A DNA stretch of 64,000 nucleotides from an uncultured Clostridia bacterium (GCA_947589575.1 CANQBM010000001.1:396945-460944); one strand, 5' to 3'; positions 9,902-19,397 are shown, numbered from the stretch's first letter. Made by a program: numbers and translations. Notes: generated by a model not told the origin, from the letters alone.

Positions 9902-10735
9902 ATGTTAATTATAGGAGCGCACTTGAGTGCGTCAAAAGGTTATACGGCTATGCTTAAGCAAGCGCAGGAAATCGGCGCAAATACTTTTCAGTTTTTTACC
10001 CGTAATCCGCGCGGAGGAAGTGCAAAGGCGATTGACGAAAAAGATGTTGCAACCTTTTTGGATTTAATGAAAACGCAAGGCTTTCCGGTAATTCTTGCAC
10101 ACGCGCCGTATACGCTTAATTGCTGCAGCGCAAAGCCTGAAACAAGAGAGTTTGCGATAAATACTTTTTCAGATGATTTAAAGAGAATGGAATATACGCC
10201 TAACCAGCTTTATAATTTTCATCCGGGCTCACATGTAGGACAGGGCGAGGAGGTTGGCATTGAGCTGATTGCCGATGCGCTTAATAATGTTCTGTTTGAG
10301 GATATGACGACAACAGTCCTGCTTGAAACAATGGCGGGCAAGGGCTCGGAAATCGGCAAAACCTTTGAGGAGCTGAGAGCAATAATTGACAGAGTGGAGC
10401 TGAATAATAAGTTAGGCGTCTGCCTTGATACCTGCCATGTGAATGACGGCGGATATGATATAGTCAATAACCTTGATAATGTTCTTGATGAGTTTGACAG
10501 AGTGGTAGGCATAGACAGACTAAAGGCAGTCCACCTTAACGATTCTAAAAATCCTTTAGCCGCTCACAAGGACAGGCACGAAAAAATCGGAGACGGATAT
10601 ATCGGTATAGACGCGTTTGAAAGGATTATCAATCACCCGTCACTTAAAAAACTCCCGTTTTTCCTTGAAACTCCTAATGAGCTTGACGGCTACGCAAAGG
10701 AAATAGCGCTCCTTAAATCATTATATAAAGAATAG
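9902..10735 (+). CDS. nfo: Endonuclease IV (AP endonuclease)
   Basis: 277 residues, full length for Nfo. Zinc-ligand motifs are in order: [65 protein letters not shown] and FFLETPNE. Cleaves the backbone 5' to abasic sites in base excision repair. AAAGGGG precedes ATG 9902. It is the last gene of the first block and is followed directly by a strong terminator. Confidence 0.97.
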   Translation: MLIIGAHLSASKGYTAMLKQAQEIGANTFQFFTRNPRGGSAKAIDEKDVATFLDLMKTQGFPVILAHAPYTLNCCSAKPETREFAINTFSDDLKRMEYTPNQLYNFHPGSHVGQGEEVGIELIADALNNVLFEDMTTTVLLETMAGKGSEIGKTFEELRAIIDRVELNNKLGVCLDTCHVNDGGYDIVNNLDNVLDEFDRVVGIDRLKAVHLNDSKNPLAAHKDRHEKIGDGYIGIDAFERIINHPSLKKLPFFLETPNELDGYAKEIALLKSLYKE

Positions 10736-10740
10736 AAAAA

Positions 10741-10774
10741 CCGAAGGTCTGCTTATTCGACCTTCGGCTTTTTT
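10741..10774 (+). terminator. Rho-independent terminator after nfo
   Basis: A perfect 9-bp stem (10741-10749 with 10759-10767), 9-base loop and a six-T run. Confidence 0.93.
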
Positions 10775-10786
10775 GTCTATACCTGA

Positions 10787-10816
10787 TTGACTATTACCAT
10801 AATAGTATGATATATT
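10787..10816 (+). promoter_or_regulatory. Likely promoter of the subtilase gene
   Basis: TTGACT (10787-10792) and TATATT (10811-10816) are 18 bases apart, 41 bases before the gene start and just after the nfo terminator. Confidence 0.55.
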
Positions 10817-10856
10817 ATTGTTGGGGAGATATTAAGCGTTTAAATGAGGGAATATT

Positions 10857-13800
10857 ATGAAAAAACAGTTATGCTTTATTTTGTCAATCCTGATGGCGTC
10901 GTCGGTTATTGCGCCGTGTCAGAGTGTAATAGCTGCGGAAGTCAACAAACACAGCGTGGGATATTTTTCGGATTCCGTTAATGAGATTATTGATACATAC
11001 GACGGGGATGAGGAATACACATCAGATTCCGAAAGCGACCAGTCCCTTATTAAAGACAGGCTCATAGTATCGTCGGATAAGGCTGTAAATGATTACGGTG
11101 CTGTTGATAAGGTTGTCGGTCTCGGCTATACAATTCTGCAATATGATAGCGAAGAAACCGCCGAAACTGCCAAAGAAAATATTAATGCAGACGGCTATAA
11201 TGCCGAATATGATTCTGTTCTCTCTTGTGCCGATGTTAATTCGACAGAAAGCACCTCTAAAACTTGGGGTAATGACAGAATTGAATCAAAGGAAACCTTA
11301 AAAGCAATAAAAGCCTCGGGCAAGGAATTGTCCGAGGTTACGGTAGGTGTTATTGACACGGGTGTTGACTATACCCACCCCGATTTAAAGAACAGAATAG
11401 TTGATACCTCCCTTAACTTTTCATCAAGCGGTAACAGCGGCAGCAGTATGGACGATCAGGGACACGGCACTATGGTTGCGGGTATTGTTATGCAGAATAC
11501 TTCCGATAATGTAAAAATCAAGCCGTATAAGGTGCTTAATAAAGACGGTAAATGTGCAACATCGCAGATAATTTCCGTTGTTAATCATATTCTTGCCGAA
11601 AAGGACGCGCCGAGTGTTATCAACCTTTCTCTCGGCGGAGAGTATGACAAGCTCGACCCATTTGAGCAAACGCTGAGAAGTCTGATTGAAAGCCTTGTAG
11701 GAAAAGGCTGCACCGTAGTTGTTGCCGCAGGCAATGAATCAAGCGACGCGGGAAATTACTCGCCTTCTAATATCAACAGTGTTATTACGGTATCGGCATC
11801 AACATCAAAAAACACAAGGAGCTATTACTCTAATTTCGGCAGCACAGTAGATATTGCCGCTCCCGGAGATAATATCTACACAACGAACTTAGGCGGAGGA
11901 TATACAAACAGCTATAGCGGAACATCTTTTGCGGCGCCTTTTGTAACTGCCGCTGCCGCAACGGTTTTGACTCTTGATAACAGCCTTACGTCAAAACAGG
12001 TTGAAAACAAAATAAAGGACGCCGCTTTTCCGATTATTAATAATACGGGCACAGAATGGTGCGGAGCGGGTATACTCAACTATTCGGCTCTTTATGAGGA
12101 TACACTTGCTCCTGTGCCCACATTCAGTCAGGAAAGCGGCGCGTATAACGAGATTATCCGTTTAACCGCAAACGCGGAAAAAGGATACACAATCAGATAT
12201 ACAACGGATAATACTGTACCAACCTTAACAAACGGTGAAACCTTGAACGGAACATTGACTATTGAGGACAGTATGTCCTTTGTTGCCGTTGCGATAAATG
12301 AAAGCGGAAAGAGCAAATATATACCGCTCAATTATTCTGTAATCTATCTTGCGGATGAAAACGATTTTGAAATTACAGATACGGGCGCGATTAAAAGCTA
12401 TTCGGGCAACAAGAAAAGTATTGTTGTGCCTGAAACAATAAAGGGTATCACACCTACTTCAGTTTCAAATAATGCCTTTGCGGGCAGTGATATTAAGGTG
12501 ATTGAGTTCCCCGATACGGTTACAAAATTAGGCAACAGCGCATTAAATAAATGCACTCGGCTCACTTCAATAACCGCCAAGGGAGTAACGGAAATAGGAA
12601 CGTTTTGTTTTTATTGCGATACGGCGTTAACCGATGTGGATATGCCGAATGTATTGTTTGTTAATACAAAAGGTTTCAGTGGATGTAAAAAGCTTGAAAC
12701 GGTGAACTTTAATGAAACAGTTGAAAATTTTTACGGCGGAGTATTTGAGGACACAGCATTTAAATACGCATATTTCCCGAAAGTCTATAACTTTCAGGAC
12801 ACATTTGTAAACACACCTTTGATTTCGGCAGATTTGCCATTGTTGTATTGGGCAAGCGGAGCTTTTAAGAATTGTTATTCCCTTGAGCATCTTTATGCTC
12901 CCGAATTAGAGGAGCTTGCGCACGGAGCATTTGCAAACTGCATAAAGCTGACTGAATTTGTTAAAGAGGGCGAATATGATTTAAGAAAGATTAAAGTTCT
13001 CGAAGCGGACGCGTTTGCGGATTCATATTTTAAAGAGATTGAACTGCCCTTAATTGAAGCGTTTGATTCCGGCGGTTCAGGTGTATTCCAAAGATGCCAT
13101 GCCGAATATATCAGTATTCCGAAATTGAAAATTCTACGCGAATATACATTTTATCAGTGTAAAGAGCTTAAGCACATTAATATACCAAATTATGTTGATA
13201 CTTTAAGATATCCGTATGAAAATGTTTTTACAGATTGTTATTCTTTAGAGGAATTATATCTTCCAAACGCTGTTTATCTTCCCCCAATATTAAATACAAG
13301 TGATACAAATAAAATGTCTTTGCAATATATTTATGCTCCAAATGTTGAAGATTTCACTTCTACTGTTTCATCTTTATTATATTTTTGTGCGAATTTAAAA
13401 TGGGCTTTTCTTCCTAATGCAAAGTATATACCTAACTTACCGCATGAAGGCAACGCAACAATATATATATCTGATAAAGTACACGAAATTAATGAACCGC
13501 CTTCAAAAAATTTAACTATTGTTGCTCCAAGCGGCTCATACGCAGAATCATATGCTAAAGAAAAAGGTTTGAAATTCATCCCGAGCGACAGCAGAGATGA
13601 CAGTATTGAAAATCCTGCAAATGTAACAGATTTAGGCAGATCAATATGCACAACGGTTGCGGGTCTGAGATTTGGATTCACATGGGATAATATTGATGAA
13701 ATAGAAAGTCTTGCGTCCGATATTGAATACGGATTTGTTTACAGTCAGAAAGGCGTTGAGGATTTATCATTAGATAAAGTTGACGACGAAAATGTTAAAT

Positions 13801-14051
13801 CTGTAACCGCAACAAACCGTATAGACCATGGCGATACGACCTCGTTTAATCTTGTTATTTCAAACATACCGAAAAGTTATTATAACAGAGAAATAACAGC
13901 AAGAGCTTATGTTTGTATAGACGGAATGTATTTCTATTCAAATGAGCAAAAAGGCTCTTTCGGCGAGGTGGCAAATCTTGTTTTAGCCGATAATGAAATA
14001 GATACGAATACTAAAAATGCTGTTAAAAATTTGCTTGAAAAGGAGGCATAA
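10857..14051 (+). CDS. Secreted subtilase (S8) with LRR_5 repeats
   Basis: 1064 residues. Signal peptide about 1-27 (ends SVIAA). An inhibitor-like pro-region (about 60-130) precedes the S8 catalytic domain. The triad is D167 (VIDTGVDYTHPD), H203 (GHGTMVAGI) and S357 (SGTSFAAPF), with N293 (AAGNES) for the oxyanion hole, so it looks active. Residues about 420-495 resemble a chitobiase-C-terminal/Ig-like domain. About 500-900 are BspA-type leucine-rich repeats, and the end (about 925-1050) matches a beta-rich domain common in Ruminococcus surface proteins. No sorting signal or membrane anchor is seen. The last codons contain the AGGAGG site for the next gene, so the two are coupled. Confidence 0.92.
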   Translation: MKKQLCFILSILMASSVIAPCQSVIAAEVNKHSVGYFSDSVNEIIDTYDGDEEYTSDSESDQSLIKDRLIVSSDKAVNDYGAVDKVVGLGYTILQYDSEETAETAKENINADGYNAEYDSVLSCADVNSTESTSKTWGNDRIESKETLKAIKASGKELSEVTVGVIDTGVDYTHPDLKNRIVDTSLNFSSSGNSGSSMDDQGHGTMVAGIVMQNTSDNVKIKPYKVLNKDGKCATSQIISVVNHILAEKDAPSVINLSLGGEYDKLDPFEQTLRSLIESLVGKGCTVVVAAGNESSDAGNYSPSNINSVITVSASTSKNTRSYYSNFGSTVDIAAPGDNIYTTNLGGGYTNSYSGTSFAAPFVTAAAATVLTLDNSLTSKQVENKIKDAAFPIINNTGTEWCGAGILNYSALYEDTLAPVPTFSQESGAYNEIIRLTANAEKGYTIRYTTDNTVPTLTNGETLNGTLTIEDSMSFVAVAINESGKSKYIPLNYSVIYLADENDFEITDTGAIKSYSGNKKSIVVPETIKGITPTSVSNNAFAGSDIKVIEFPDTVTKLGNSALNKCTRLTSITAKGVTEIGTFCFYCDTALTDVDMPNVLFVNTKGFSGCKKLETVNFNETVENFYGGVFEDTAFKYAYFPKVYNFQDTFVNTPLISADLPLLYWASGAFKNCYSLEHLYAPELEELAHGAFANCIKLTEFVKEGEYDLRKIKVLEADAFADSYFKEIELPLIEAFDSGGSGVFQRCHAEYISIPKLKILREYTFYQCKELKHINIPNYVDTLRYPYENVFTDCYSLEELYLPNAVYLPPILNTSDTNKMSLQYIYAPNVEDFTSTVSSLLYFCANLKWAFLPNAKYIPNLPHEGNATIYISDKVHEINEPPSKNLTIVAPSGSYAESYAKEKGLKFIPSDSRDDSIENPANVTDLGRSICTTVAGLRFGFTWDNIDEIESLASDIEYGFVYSQKGVEDLSLDKVDDENVKSVTATNRIDHGDTTSFNLVISNIPKSYYNREITARAYVCIDGMYFYSNEQKGSFGEVANLVLADNEIDTNTKNAVKNLLEKEA

Positions 14052-14053
14052 AA

Positions 14054-14176
14054 ATGAAAGAAGAATACGCAAAACCAATCGTTGGAATTGAAGAATTCAA
14101 AACAGTTGATGTTATCACAACAAGCGGCGATCTCGGCAAAGACGACAATGTTGTTGACGGTAGTGATGGCTGGTAA
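14054..14176 (+). CDS. 40-residue peptide, possible modified or exported peptide precursor
   Basis: Begins MKEEYAKPIVGIEEFKTVDV and ends DDNVVDGSDGW. A perfect AGGAGG (14041-14046) seven bases before ATG 14054 makes translation very likely. The leader-like half (KPxVxIEEFxxxDVITTSG) has the look of short peptides I associate with gut Clostridia; the second half is acidic and glycine-rich with a terminal tryptophan. It has no signal peptide and no cysteine. It sits 2 bases after a subtilase and 3 bases before a lipoprotein gene. Candidate roles are a substrate of the subtilase or a secreted signal, both inference; no maturation enzyme is adjacent. Confidence 0.7.
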   Translation: MKEEYAKPIVGIEEFKTVDVITTSGDLGKDDNVVDGSDGW

Positions 14177-14179
14177 TCA

Positions 14180-14689
14180 ATGAAAAAGCAATTACTTATT
14201 ATTTCAATATCAGTTATTATAGTCGGTGTTTTTGTTTCCTGTTCTGCAAGCAGCAGTAGTAAAGAAATTTCAACTACTGCTGTTACGGACAGTAACTGCA
14301 CAACGCACTACTATGAGCCTGTTGCTGATAATAAGGGCGTATATGCCGAGATTGAAACAGAATCAAACGGCAAAGCTGTAACCGAAAAAGACGGTACATA
14401 TGTTACAAATGAACATACAACTGTCTTGCCGATTAATGACGAAAACGAAAAATCAAGCAGCAATAAAAAACTGACAACAGAACAATCAAAAAAAGAAAAA
14501 CCAGCAACAGAAAAATCAACATTAAGCGCAACAAATAATGCTGCTGATAATGTTGTTGATTTTGAGCCTGACAAGCAAACAGAGAAAACAAAACCGACTG
14601 TATCAACTACTACTGAAAAACAAGCAACAACTGTAAAAGAAACCCAGCCTGCGACAGATAAGGACGGCTGGATTACTAAATGGTATTAA
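14180..14689 (+). CDS. Ser/Thr/Lys-rich lipoprotein
   Basis: 169 residues. A signal sequence ends in FVSC with lipidated C21. The rest is low-complexity serine, threonine, lysine and glutamate, probably a cell-wall-spanning stalk, ending in DGWITKWY. The DGW tail recalls the DGW end of the preceding peptide. A short stretch (GKAVTEKDGTYVT) resembles the lipoprotein at 55931. It has no clear ribosome site and begins 3 bases after the peptide stop, so translation is probably coupled. No enzymatic domain is seen. Confidence 0.8.
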   Translation: MKKQLLIISISVIIVGVFVSCSASSSSKEISTTAVTDSNCTTHYYEPVADNKGVYAEIETESNGKAVTEKDGTYVTNEHTTVLPINDENEKSSSNKKLTTEQSKKEKPATEKSTLSATNNAADNVVDFEPDKQTEKTKPTVSTTTEKQATTVKETQPATDKDGWITKWY

Positions 14690-14697
14690 AAAGCAAA

Positions 14698-14730
14698 GGA
14701 GCAGTCATCTGACTGCTCCTGAAATTTTTT
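14698..14730. terminator. Bidirectional terminator between convergent genes
   Basis: A perfect 10-bp stem (14698-14707 with 14710-14719). A six-T run follows on the plus strand, and the flanking A-rich bases give a T-rich tail on the minus strand. It serves the lipoprotein and the small minus-strand gene ending at 14732. Confidence 0.85.
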
Positions 14731-14731
14731 C

Positions 14732-14866
14732 TTATCTTAAAACTGCAAAGCCCAAATCAATTACTCCGCCTAACACTTTGCTCGTTTTTCTCATATTTAA
14801 GGTTTCGGCAAACCAAAGAAGAATAAGCGCAACAAGTATTGCGATAATTAATGTTTTCTCTGACAT
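14732..14866 (-). CDS. 44-residue single-pass membrane protein
   Basis: Reads MSEKTLIIAILVALILLWFA in its first 20 residues, then a basic segment and a second weakly hydrophobic stretch, ending AVLR. AAAGGAGG lies about 7 bases before the ATG on the minus strand, a promoter is visible upstream (14893-14920) and a shared terminator follows, so it has every signal of a real gene. Unknown function. A convergent gene of this size could be a small membrane regulator or toxin-like peptide, but nothing specific shows this. Confidence 0.75.
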   Translation of the reverse strand: MSEKTLIIAILVALILLWFAETLNMRKTSKVLGGVIDLGFAVLR

Positions 14867-14892
14867 ATAATTGCCTCCTTTTCGTTAATAAT

Positions 14893-14920
14893 ATTATATA
14901 CTATTTTTAGAATAAATCAA
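14893..14920 (-). promoter_or_regulatory. Promoter of the 44-residue gene
   Basis: On the minus strand TTGATT (14915-14920) and a perfect TATAAT (14893-14898) are separated by 16 bases, 26 bases before the start codon. Confidence 0.65.
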
Positions 14921-14966
14921 GTAATTTTATACAAATTGACAGAAATTATAAATTTCCAAAATTTCG

Positions 14967-14995
14967 TTGAAATCTTATTTAATATGATTTATAAT
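14967..14995 (+). promoter_or_regulatory. Promoter of the decarboxylase gamma-beta unit
   Basis: TTGAAA (14967-14972) and TATAAT (14990-14995) with a 17-base spacer, 33 bases before ATG 15029. It is divergent from the promoter at 14893-14920. Confidence 0.7.
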
Positions 14996-15028
14996 ATCAC
15001 TAATAAATTTATAATGGGGGAATTTGTG

Positions 15029-15475
15029 ATGAGCCCGATTTCAATGATAATTGCTGATAAAAGCGCAACATTTACAGCAACCCTTGTTATTTCCGGTATT
15101 GTTGTTGTACTTGGCATATTGATTCTTCTTATTTTTATAATGTTTCTCTTTGGTGTTATTGTGCCTAAATTTGACAAAAAAAGCAAGCGTAGGGCTGAAA
15201 AAAAAGCCTCTAAAAAGGCAGTTAAAATGATTGATAAAAATAACGGGGGCAATGAAATGATAAAACAGACTAATCCCGTACAGATTATTCCTGCGCCTGC
15301 ACCCGCTCCTGTTGTTGAGGCAGGTGTCAGCGAAGAGATAGTGGCGGTAATTGCGGCAGCTGTCACTGAATATGAGGGTACAGGTGTTGTTATCCGTTCA
15401 ATTAAAAGAAAAAATGTCGGCAGCAGAAATCCATGGGCGCAAGCTGCTATTGCCGATAACACAAGACCTTTTTAA
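15029..15475 (+). CDS. OadG-type gamma subunit of Na+-pump decarboxylase
   Basis: 148 residues. One membrane helix (about 15-45) ends in the basic KFDKKSKRRAEKKASKK segment. A Pro/Ala linker (IPAPAPAPV) follows, and the C-terminal domain ends in SRNPWAQAA, a block typical of OadG-like proteins. The gamma subunit anchors the decarboxylase complex in the membrane. ATG 15029 follows a GGGGGA site; an open frame continues upstream to 14936 but has no ribosome site and would run into the promoter. The beta subunit gene follows by 18 bases. No carboxyltransferase alpha subunit is nearby. Confidence 0.85.
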   Translation: MSPISMIIADKSATFTATLVISGIVVVLGILILLIFIMFLFGVIVPKFDKKSKRRAEKKASKKAVKMIDKNNGGNEMIKQTNPVQIIPAPAPAPVVEAGVSEEIVAVIAAAVTEYEGTGVVIRSIKRKNVGSRNPWAQAAIADNTRPF

Positions 15476-15493
15476 AGGAGGCTGTTACAAATT

Positions 15494-16702
15494 ATGGAAA
15501 TACTGCAGGGGATTTGGGAAGTTATTGTCAGCATCTTCACAAACTCAGGATATGCCTATTTTTTTACTGCTGACGGCGGTTATAAAAATTTAATTATGAT
15601 TCTTTTATCCTTCTTTTTTCTTTGGTTAGGAATAAAAAAAGGATTTGAGCCGTTGCTGATGGTACCAATTGCGTTCGGTATGCTTCTTGCGAATATACCC
15701 GGCGCAAACTTAGCTGTTCAATATCACGATTTAGACGGTTTCAGGGATTTGATTGCAAGCAGAGGGGAATTTGCCGGAGCTACTCCAGGTCTTATGGATT
15801 TCCTTTACCTCGGTGTTAAGGCCGGTATTTATCCGCCGCTTATATTCCTTGGTATAGGCGCTATGACTGATTTCAGTCCGCTGATTGCTAACCCGAAAAG
15901 TTTTATTCTCGGTGCGGCGGCGCAGTTTGGTATATTCTTTACTTATATCGGAGCTGTTCTTATAGGCTTTACTCCAAAGGAAGCAGGAGCAATATCCATT
16001 ATCGGCGGCGCTGACGGACCTACGGCGATATTTGTAACGTCAATTCTCGCGCCGGGTCTGCTTGGTACAATCGCAGTCGCCGCATACTCGTATATGGCGC
16101 TCGTTCCGTTTATTCAGCCTCCTATTATGAGAGCGCTTACAACTAAAAAAGAACGCTCTGTTGTGATGGAAAATCTCCGTCCCGTTTCAAAGCTTGAAAA
16201 AATTTTATTTCCGATTATTGTTACAGTAGTTGTTGCGCTTCTTTTGCCGGACGCTGCCGCTCTTGTCGGTATGCTTATGCTTGGTAATCTGCTTAAGGAA
16301 AGCGGACGGACGGAGCGTATCGCGAAGGCTGCTCAGAATGAGCTTATGAATATTATAACGATTATGCTCGGTGTATCTGTCGGTGCGACAACATCGGCGC
16401 AAACTTTCCTTAATCTCAAGACCTTGGGCATTGTTCTTCTTGGATTGATAGCCTTTGCTGTCGGTACTGCTTCGGGCGTACTTTTCGGCAAGCTTATGTA
16501 TATTTTTACAAAGGGCAAGATTAATCCGCTTATAGGCTCGGCAGGAGTATCAGCGGTTCCTATGGCTGCGCGTGTTTCGCAAAAGGTCGGTCAGGAGCAA
16601 AATCCTTCAAACTTTCTTCTTATGCACGCAATGGGTCCGAACGTATCGGGCGTAATAGGCTCGGCAGTTGCGGCAGGTATTTTGCTTACACTTTTAAGAT
16701 AA
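15494..16702 (+). CDS. oadB: Na+-translocating decarboxylase beta subunit
   Basis: 402 residues, mostly membrane helices. The family hallmark [17 protein letters not shown] (about 169-186) contains the aspartate used for Na+/H+ movement. [15 protein letters not shown] and the closing [16 protein letters not shown] are also conserved. It couples decarboxylation of carboxybiotin to Na+ export. Members serve oxaloacetate, methylmalonyl-CoA, glutaconyl-CoA or malonate pumps; without the alpha subunit the substrate cannot be assigned. AAAGGAGG lies before the ATG, with spacing around 12. Confidence 0.93.
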   Translation: MEILQGIWEVIVSIFTNSGYAYFFTADGGYKNLIMILLSFFFLWLGIKKGFEPLLMVPIAFGMLLANIPGANLAVQYHDLDGFRDLIASRGEFAGATPGLMDFLYLGVKAGIYPPLIFLGIGAMTDFSPLIANPKSFILGAAAQFGIFFTYIGAVLIGFTPKEAGAISIIGGADGPTAIFVTSILAPGLLGTIAVAAYSYMALVPFIQPPIMRALTTKKERSVVMENLRPVSKLEKILFPIIVTVVVALLLPDAAALVGMLMLGNLLKESGRTERIAKAAQNELMNIITIMLGVSVGATTSAQTFLNLKTLGIVLLGLIAFAVGTASGVLFGKLMYIFTKGKINPLIGSAGVSAVPMAARVSQKVGQEQNPSNFLLMHAMGPNVSGVIGSAVAAGILLTLLR

Positions 16703-16715
16703 TTAAAGAATATAA

Positions 16716-16746
16716 AAATCAGGGTGGCATCTTGTCACCCTGATTT
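16716..16746 (+). terminator. Stem-loop after oadB
   Basis: An 11-bp perfect stem (16716-16726 with 16736-16746) with a 9-base loop. The A-rich left arm and T-rich right arm make a usable terminator. Confidence 0.8.
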
Positions 16747-16821
16747 ATTCACAAATATTATATAACGCATTATCCCGTAGATAATAGCGTAATTGACAAT
16801 ATTACAGACAGAAAGAAAGGT

Positions 16822-19008
16822 ATGGATTTTATGCCACTTAATGAAATGCAGCAAAAGGCTGTTAATACAACCGAAGGACCCCTGCTGATTCTTGCAGGCG
16901 CAGGCTCGGGTAAAACAACAGTTCTTGTAAACAGAGTTCAGCATATAATTGAAACAGGACTTGCACAGCCGTGGCAGGTGCTTGCAATTACATTTACCAA
17001 TAAGGCGGCAGGCGAGCTGAGGGAAAGGCTTGTTAAGGCAGTCGGAGACGAGGCAAACAGCATATGGGCATATACATTTCATAGCTGTTGCTCACGTATA
17101 CTCCGCCGTTTTGGTGAAAAATTAGGATATTCAAACCATTTTACCATATATGATACTGATGATTCCCGCCGTGTTATGAAACAGTGCCAAAAGCATCTCG
17201 GCATAGAGGATAAGTTTCTCAATCACAAATCAATACTGAATGAAATCAGCAGGGCGAAGGACAGCCTTATTGACCCCGATGAGTACAAAGCAACATCATC
17301 AAATGATTTCCGCAAGGGTAAGATTGCTCAGTGCTATGAGCTTTACCAGCAGGAGCTTAAAAGGTCTGACGCAATGGATTTTGATGATATTATTTTCAAT
17401 ACCGTGAAATTATTGCAGGAAAATGATGATGTGCGTGATTTTTACCAGACACAGTTTAAATATGTTATGGTGGACGAGTATCAGGATACAAACCATGCCC
17501 AGTATGTGCTTACATCGCTTTTGGCGGATAAGTATAAAAACATCTGTGTTGTCGGTGATGATGACCAAAGTATTTACCGTTTCCGCGGCGCGACTATTGA
17601 AAATATACTTTCCTTTGAGCAGCATTATAAGGGCGCCGAGGTAATAAGACTTGAGGAAAATTACCGTTCAACTCAGAATATTCTTGACGGAGCAAACGCT
17701 GTTATCGCAAACAACAAAAACCGCAAGGGTAAAACTCTCTTTACACGTTCGGGAAGCGGAGATAAGATTGTTCTTAACACCGCTATGAACGAGTCCGACG
17801 AATCGGCTTTTATTATAGATGAGATACTTAAAAATGTTAAAAACGGCAGGAGTCTTTCCGATCATGCGATTCTCTACCGTATGAACGCACAGTCGCGTAA
17901 TCTTGAAATTATGCTCACAAAAAGCGGAATATCGCACAGAATCATAGGAGGCAACCGTTTCTTTGACAGAAAGGAAATTAAGGATATTATTTCCTATTTA
18001 GCTGTTATAAATAATCCTGCCGATAATGTCCGCCTGCAAAGAATTATCAATGTTCCGAAACGTCAGATTGGTGACACTATGTTTGCGAATGTTATGGAAA
18101 TCGCCTCAGGTCTCGGTATGTCCGCGTTTGAAGTGTGCGAAAGAGCGGACGAGTTTCAAAAAACCTCACGAAGTGCTTCAAAGCTAATAGCGTTTACACA
18201 GCTTATAAAGTATTTTCAGACGTGCTATGAGGAAAAAATGCCGCTCAGCGATTTGCTCCAGGAAATTCTTGAAAAAACGAAATACCTTGATTATCTAAAC
18301 GAAGACCCTGAAACGTATAACGACAGAGTGAATAATATCAAGGAGCTTTCCTCAATGCTTATAAAATATCAGGAGGAAACGGACGAGCCTGACCTCTCCG
18401 ATTTTCTTGAGGACGTTGCGCTTATAACTGATATTGATTCATATAACGAGGACGAGGATTCGGTTGTTTTGATGACTTTGCACTCCGCAAAGGGACTTGA
18501 ATTTCCTGTTGTGTTTATTCCGGGTATGGAGGAGGGGATTTTTCCCGGCAACCAGTCGCTTTACAGTGAGGAGGAGCTTGAGGAGGAACGCCGTCTTGCT
18601 TATGTTGGAATTACACGGGCAAAGGAAAAGCTTTATCTTATAAATGCTCAGCAGCGTATGCTTTACGGTACGACGTCAAGGAATATGCCGTCGCGCTTTC
18701 TGCGTGAAATTCCTATGAGTGTTACAGAGGATGTTACGGTAAAAACTTATAAAGCGCCGTCTTCAAAAATTCCACTACAAAGTTCATCGGCAAGTCAGAA
18801 TGCGCATAGGTTCGGTCAGGCAGGTAATACCTCCTCAAAGCCGTCGGCTGATTATAAGGTAGGCGATACAGTATTACATAAAAGTTTTGGTACTGGAACA
18901 ATTCTCACACTTCAGCCTATGGGCAATGATATTTTAATGGAAATTGCTTTTGACAAGGCAGGTACAAAAAAGATGATGGCTAACTTCGCCAGACTTGAAA
19001 AGGTGTAG
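16822..19008 (+). CDS. pcrA: UvrD/PcrA-type superfamily 1 DNA helicase
   Basis: 728 residues. Walker A AGAGSGKTTVL (about 26-36), motif II MVDEYQDTNHAQY, motif III VVGDDDQSIYRFRGA, LEENYRSTQNIL, and motifs V/VI LMTLHSAKGLEFPVVFIPGMEEG and RRLAYVGITRAKEKL. The C-terminal DYKVGDTVLHKSFGTGTIL tail is the PcrA Tudor-like RNA-polymerase-binding segment. Unwinds DNA 3'-5' in repair and removes obstacles from replication forks. GAAAGG precedes ATG 16822. Confidence 0.95.
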   Translation: MDFMPLNEMQQKAVNTTEGPLLILAGAGSGKTTVLVNRVQHIIETGLAQPWQVLAITFTNKAAGELRERLVKAVGDEANSIWAYTFHSCCSRILRRFGEKLGYSNHFTIYDTDDSRRVMKQCQKHLGIEDKFLNHKSILNEISRAKDSLIDPDEYKATSSNDFRKGKIAQCYELYQQELKRSDAMDFDDIIFNTVKLLQENDDVRDFYQTQFKYVMVDEYQDTNHAQYVLTSLLADKYKNICVVGDDDQSIYRFRGATIENILSFEQHYKGAEVIRLEENYRSTQNILDGANAVIANNKNRKGKTLFTRSGSGDKIVLNTAMNESDESAFIIDEILKNVKNGRSLSDHAILYRMNAQSRNLEIMLTKSGISHRIIGGNRFFDRKEIKDIISYLAVINNPADNVRLQRIINVPKRQIGDTMFANVMEIASGLGMSAFEVCERADEFQKTSRSASKLIAFTQLIKYFQTCYEEKMPLSDLLQEILEKTKYLDYLNEDPETYNDRVNNIKELSSMLIKYQEETDEPDLSDFLEDVALITDIDSYNEDEDSVVLMTLHSAKGLEFPVVFIPGMEEGIFPGNQSLYSEEELEEERRLAYVGITRAKEKLYLINAQQRMLYGTTSRNMPSRFLREIPMSVTEDVTVKTYKAPSSKIPLQSSSASQNAHRFGQAGNTSSKPSADYKVGDTVLHKSFGTGTILTLQPMGNDILMEIAFDKAGTKKMMANFARLEKV

Positions 19009-19062
19009 ACTTTTGATTTTTCTGTCCGAAAAAGAATAAACTAAAAATTCAAGGAGAAATTT

Positions 19063-19373
19063 ATGAAAACTTATAATAAACTGGTTAGAGATAATATACC
19101 GGAAATTATTAAAAAAACGGGCAGACTGCATACATTTCGGTTCTTGATAATGATAAGTATAATGAAGAACTTAAAAATAAGCTGTGTGAGGAAACAAAGG
19201 AATTTTTAGACAGTGAGGATATTGAGGAGCTTGCGGATATTGTTGAAGTGGTTGAGGCATTGGCAAATTATAACGGAAGCTCAATTGAGCACGTTCTTGA
19301 AATTAAGGAGCGAAAGGCACTGAAAAACGGTAAATTTGAAAAAAGACTGTTTCTTGAAAAGGTAGACGGGTAA
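19063..19373 (+). pseudogene. MazG-like NTP pyrophosphohydrolase, frameshifted
   Basis: Starts MKTYNKLVRDNIPEIIKK after an AAGGAG site, exactly like small MazG/PRA-PH-like proteins. It then leaves frame at a run of seven A (19111-19117). In the next frame it continues with YISVLDNDKYNEELKNK and EFLDSEDIEELADIVEVVEAL, including the ExxE-type metal motif, and stops at 19371. Adding one A restores a single frame of about 103 residues. Either a true 1-base deletion or a homopolymer read error. Confidence 0.8.
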
Positions 19374-19397
19374 ATATAATTCAAAGGGTGTGATACA

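Noticed and set aside
14989..15462. A 157-codon minus-strand frame opposite the gamma subunit gene
   Set aside because: Antisense to the OadG-like gene; its hydrophobic look comes from the complement of Ala/Val-rich codons.
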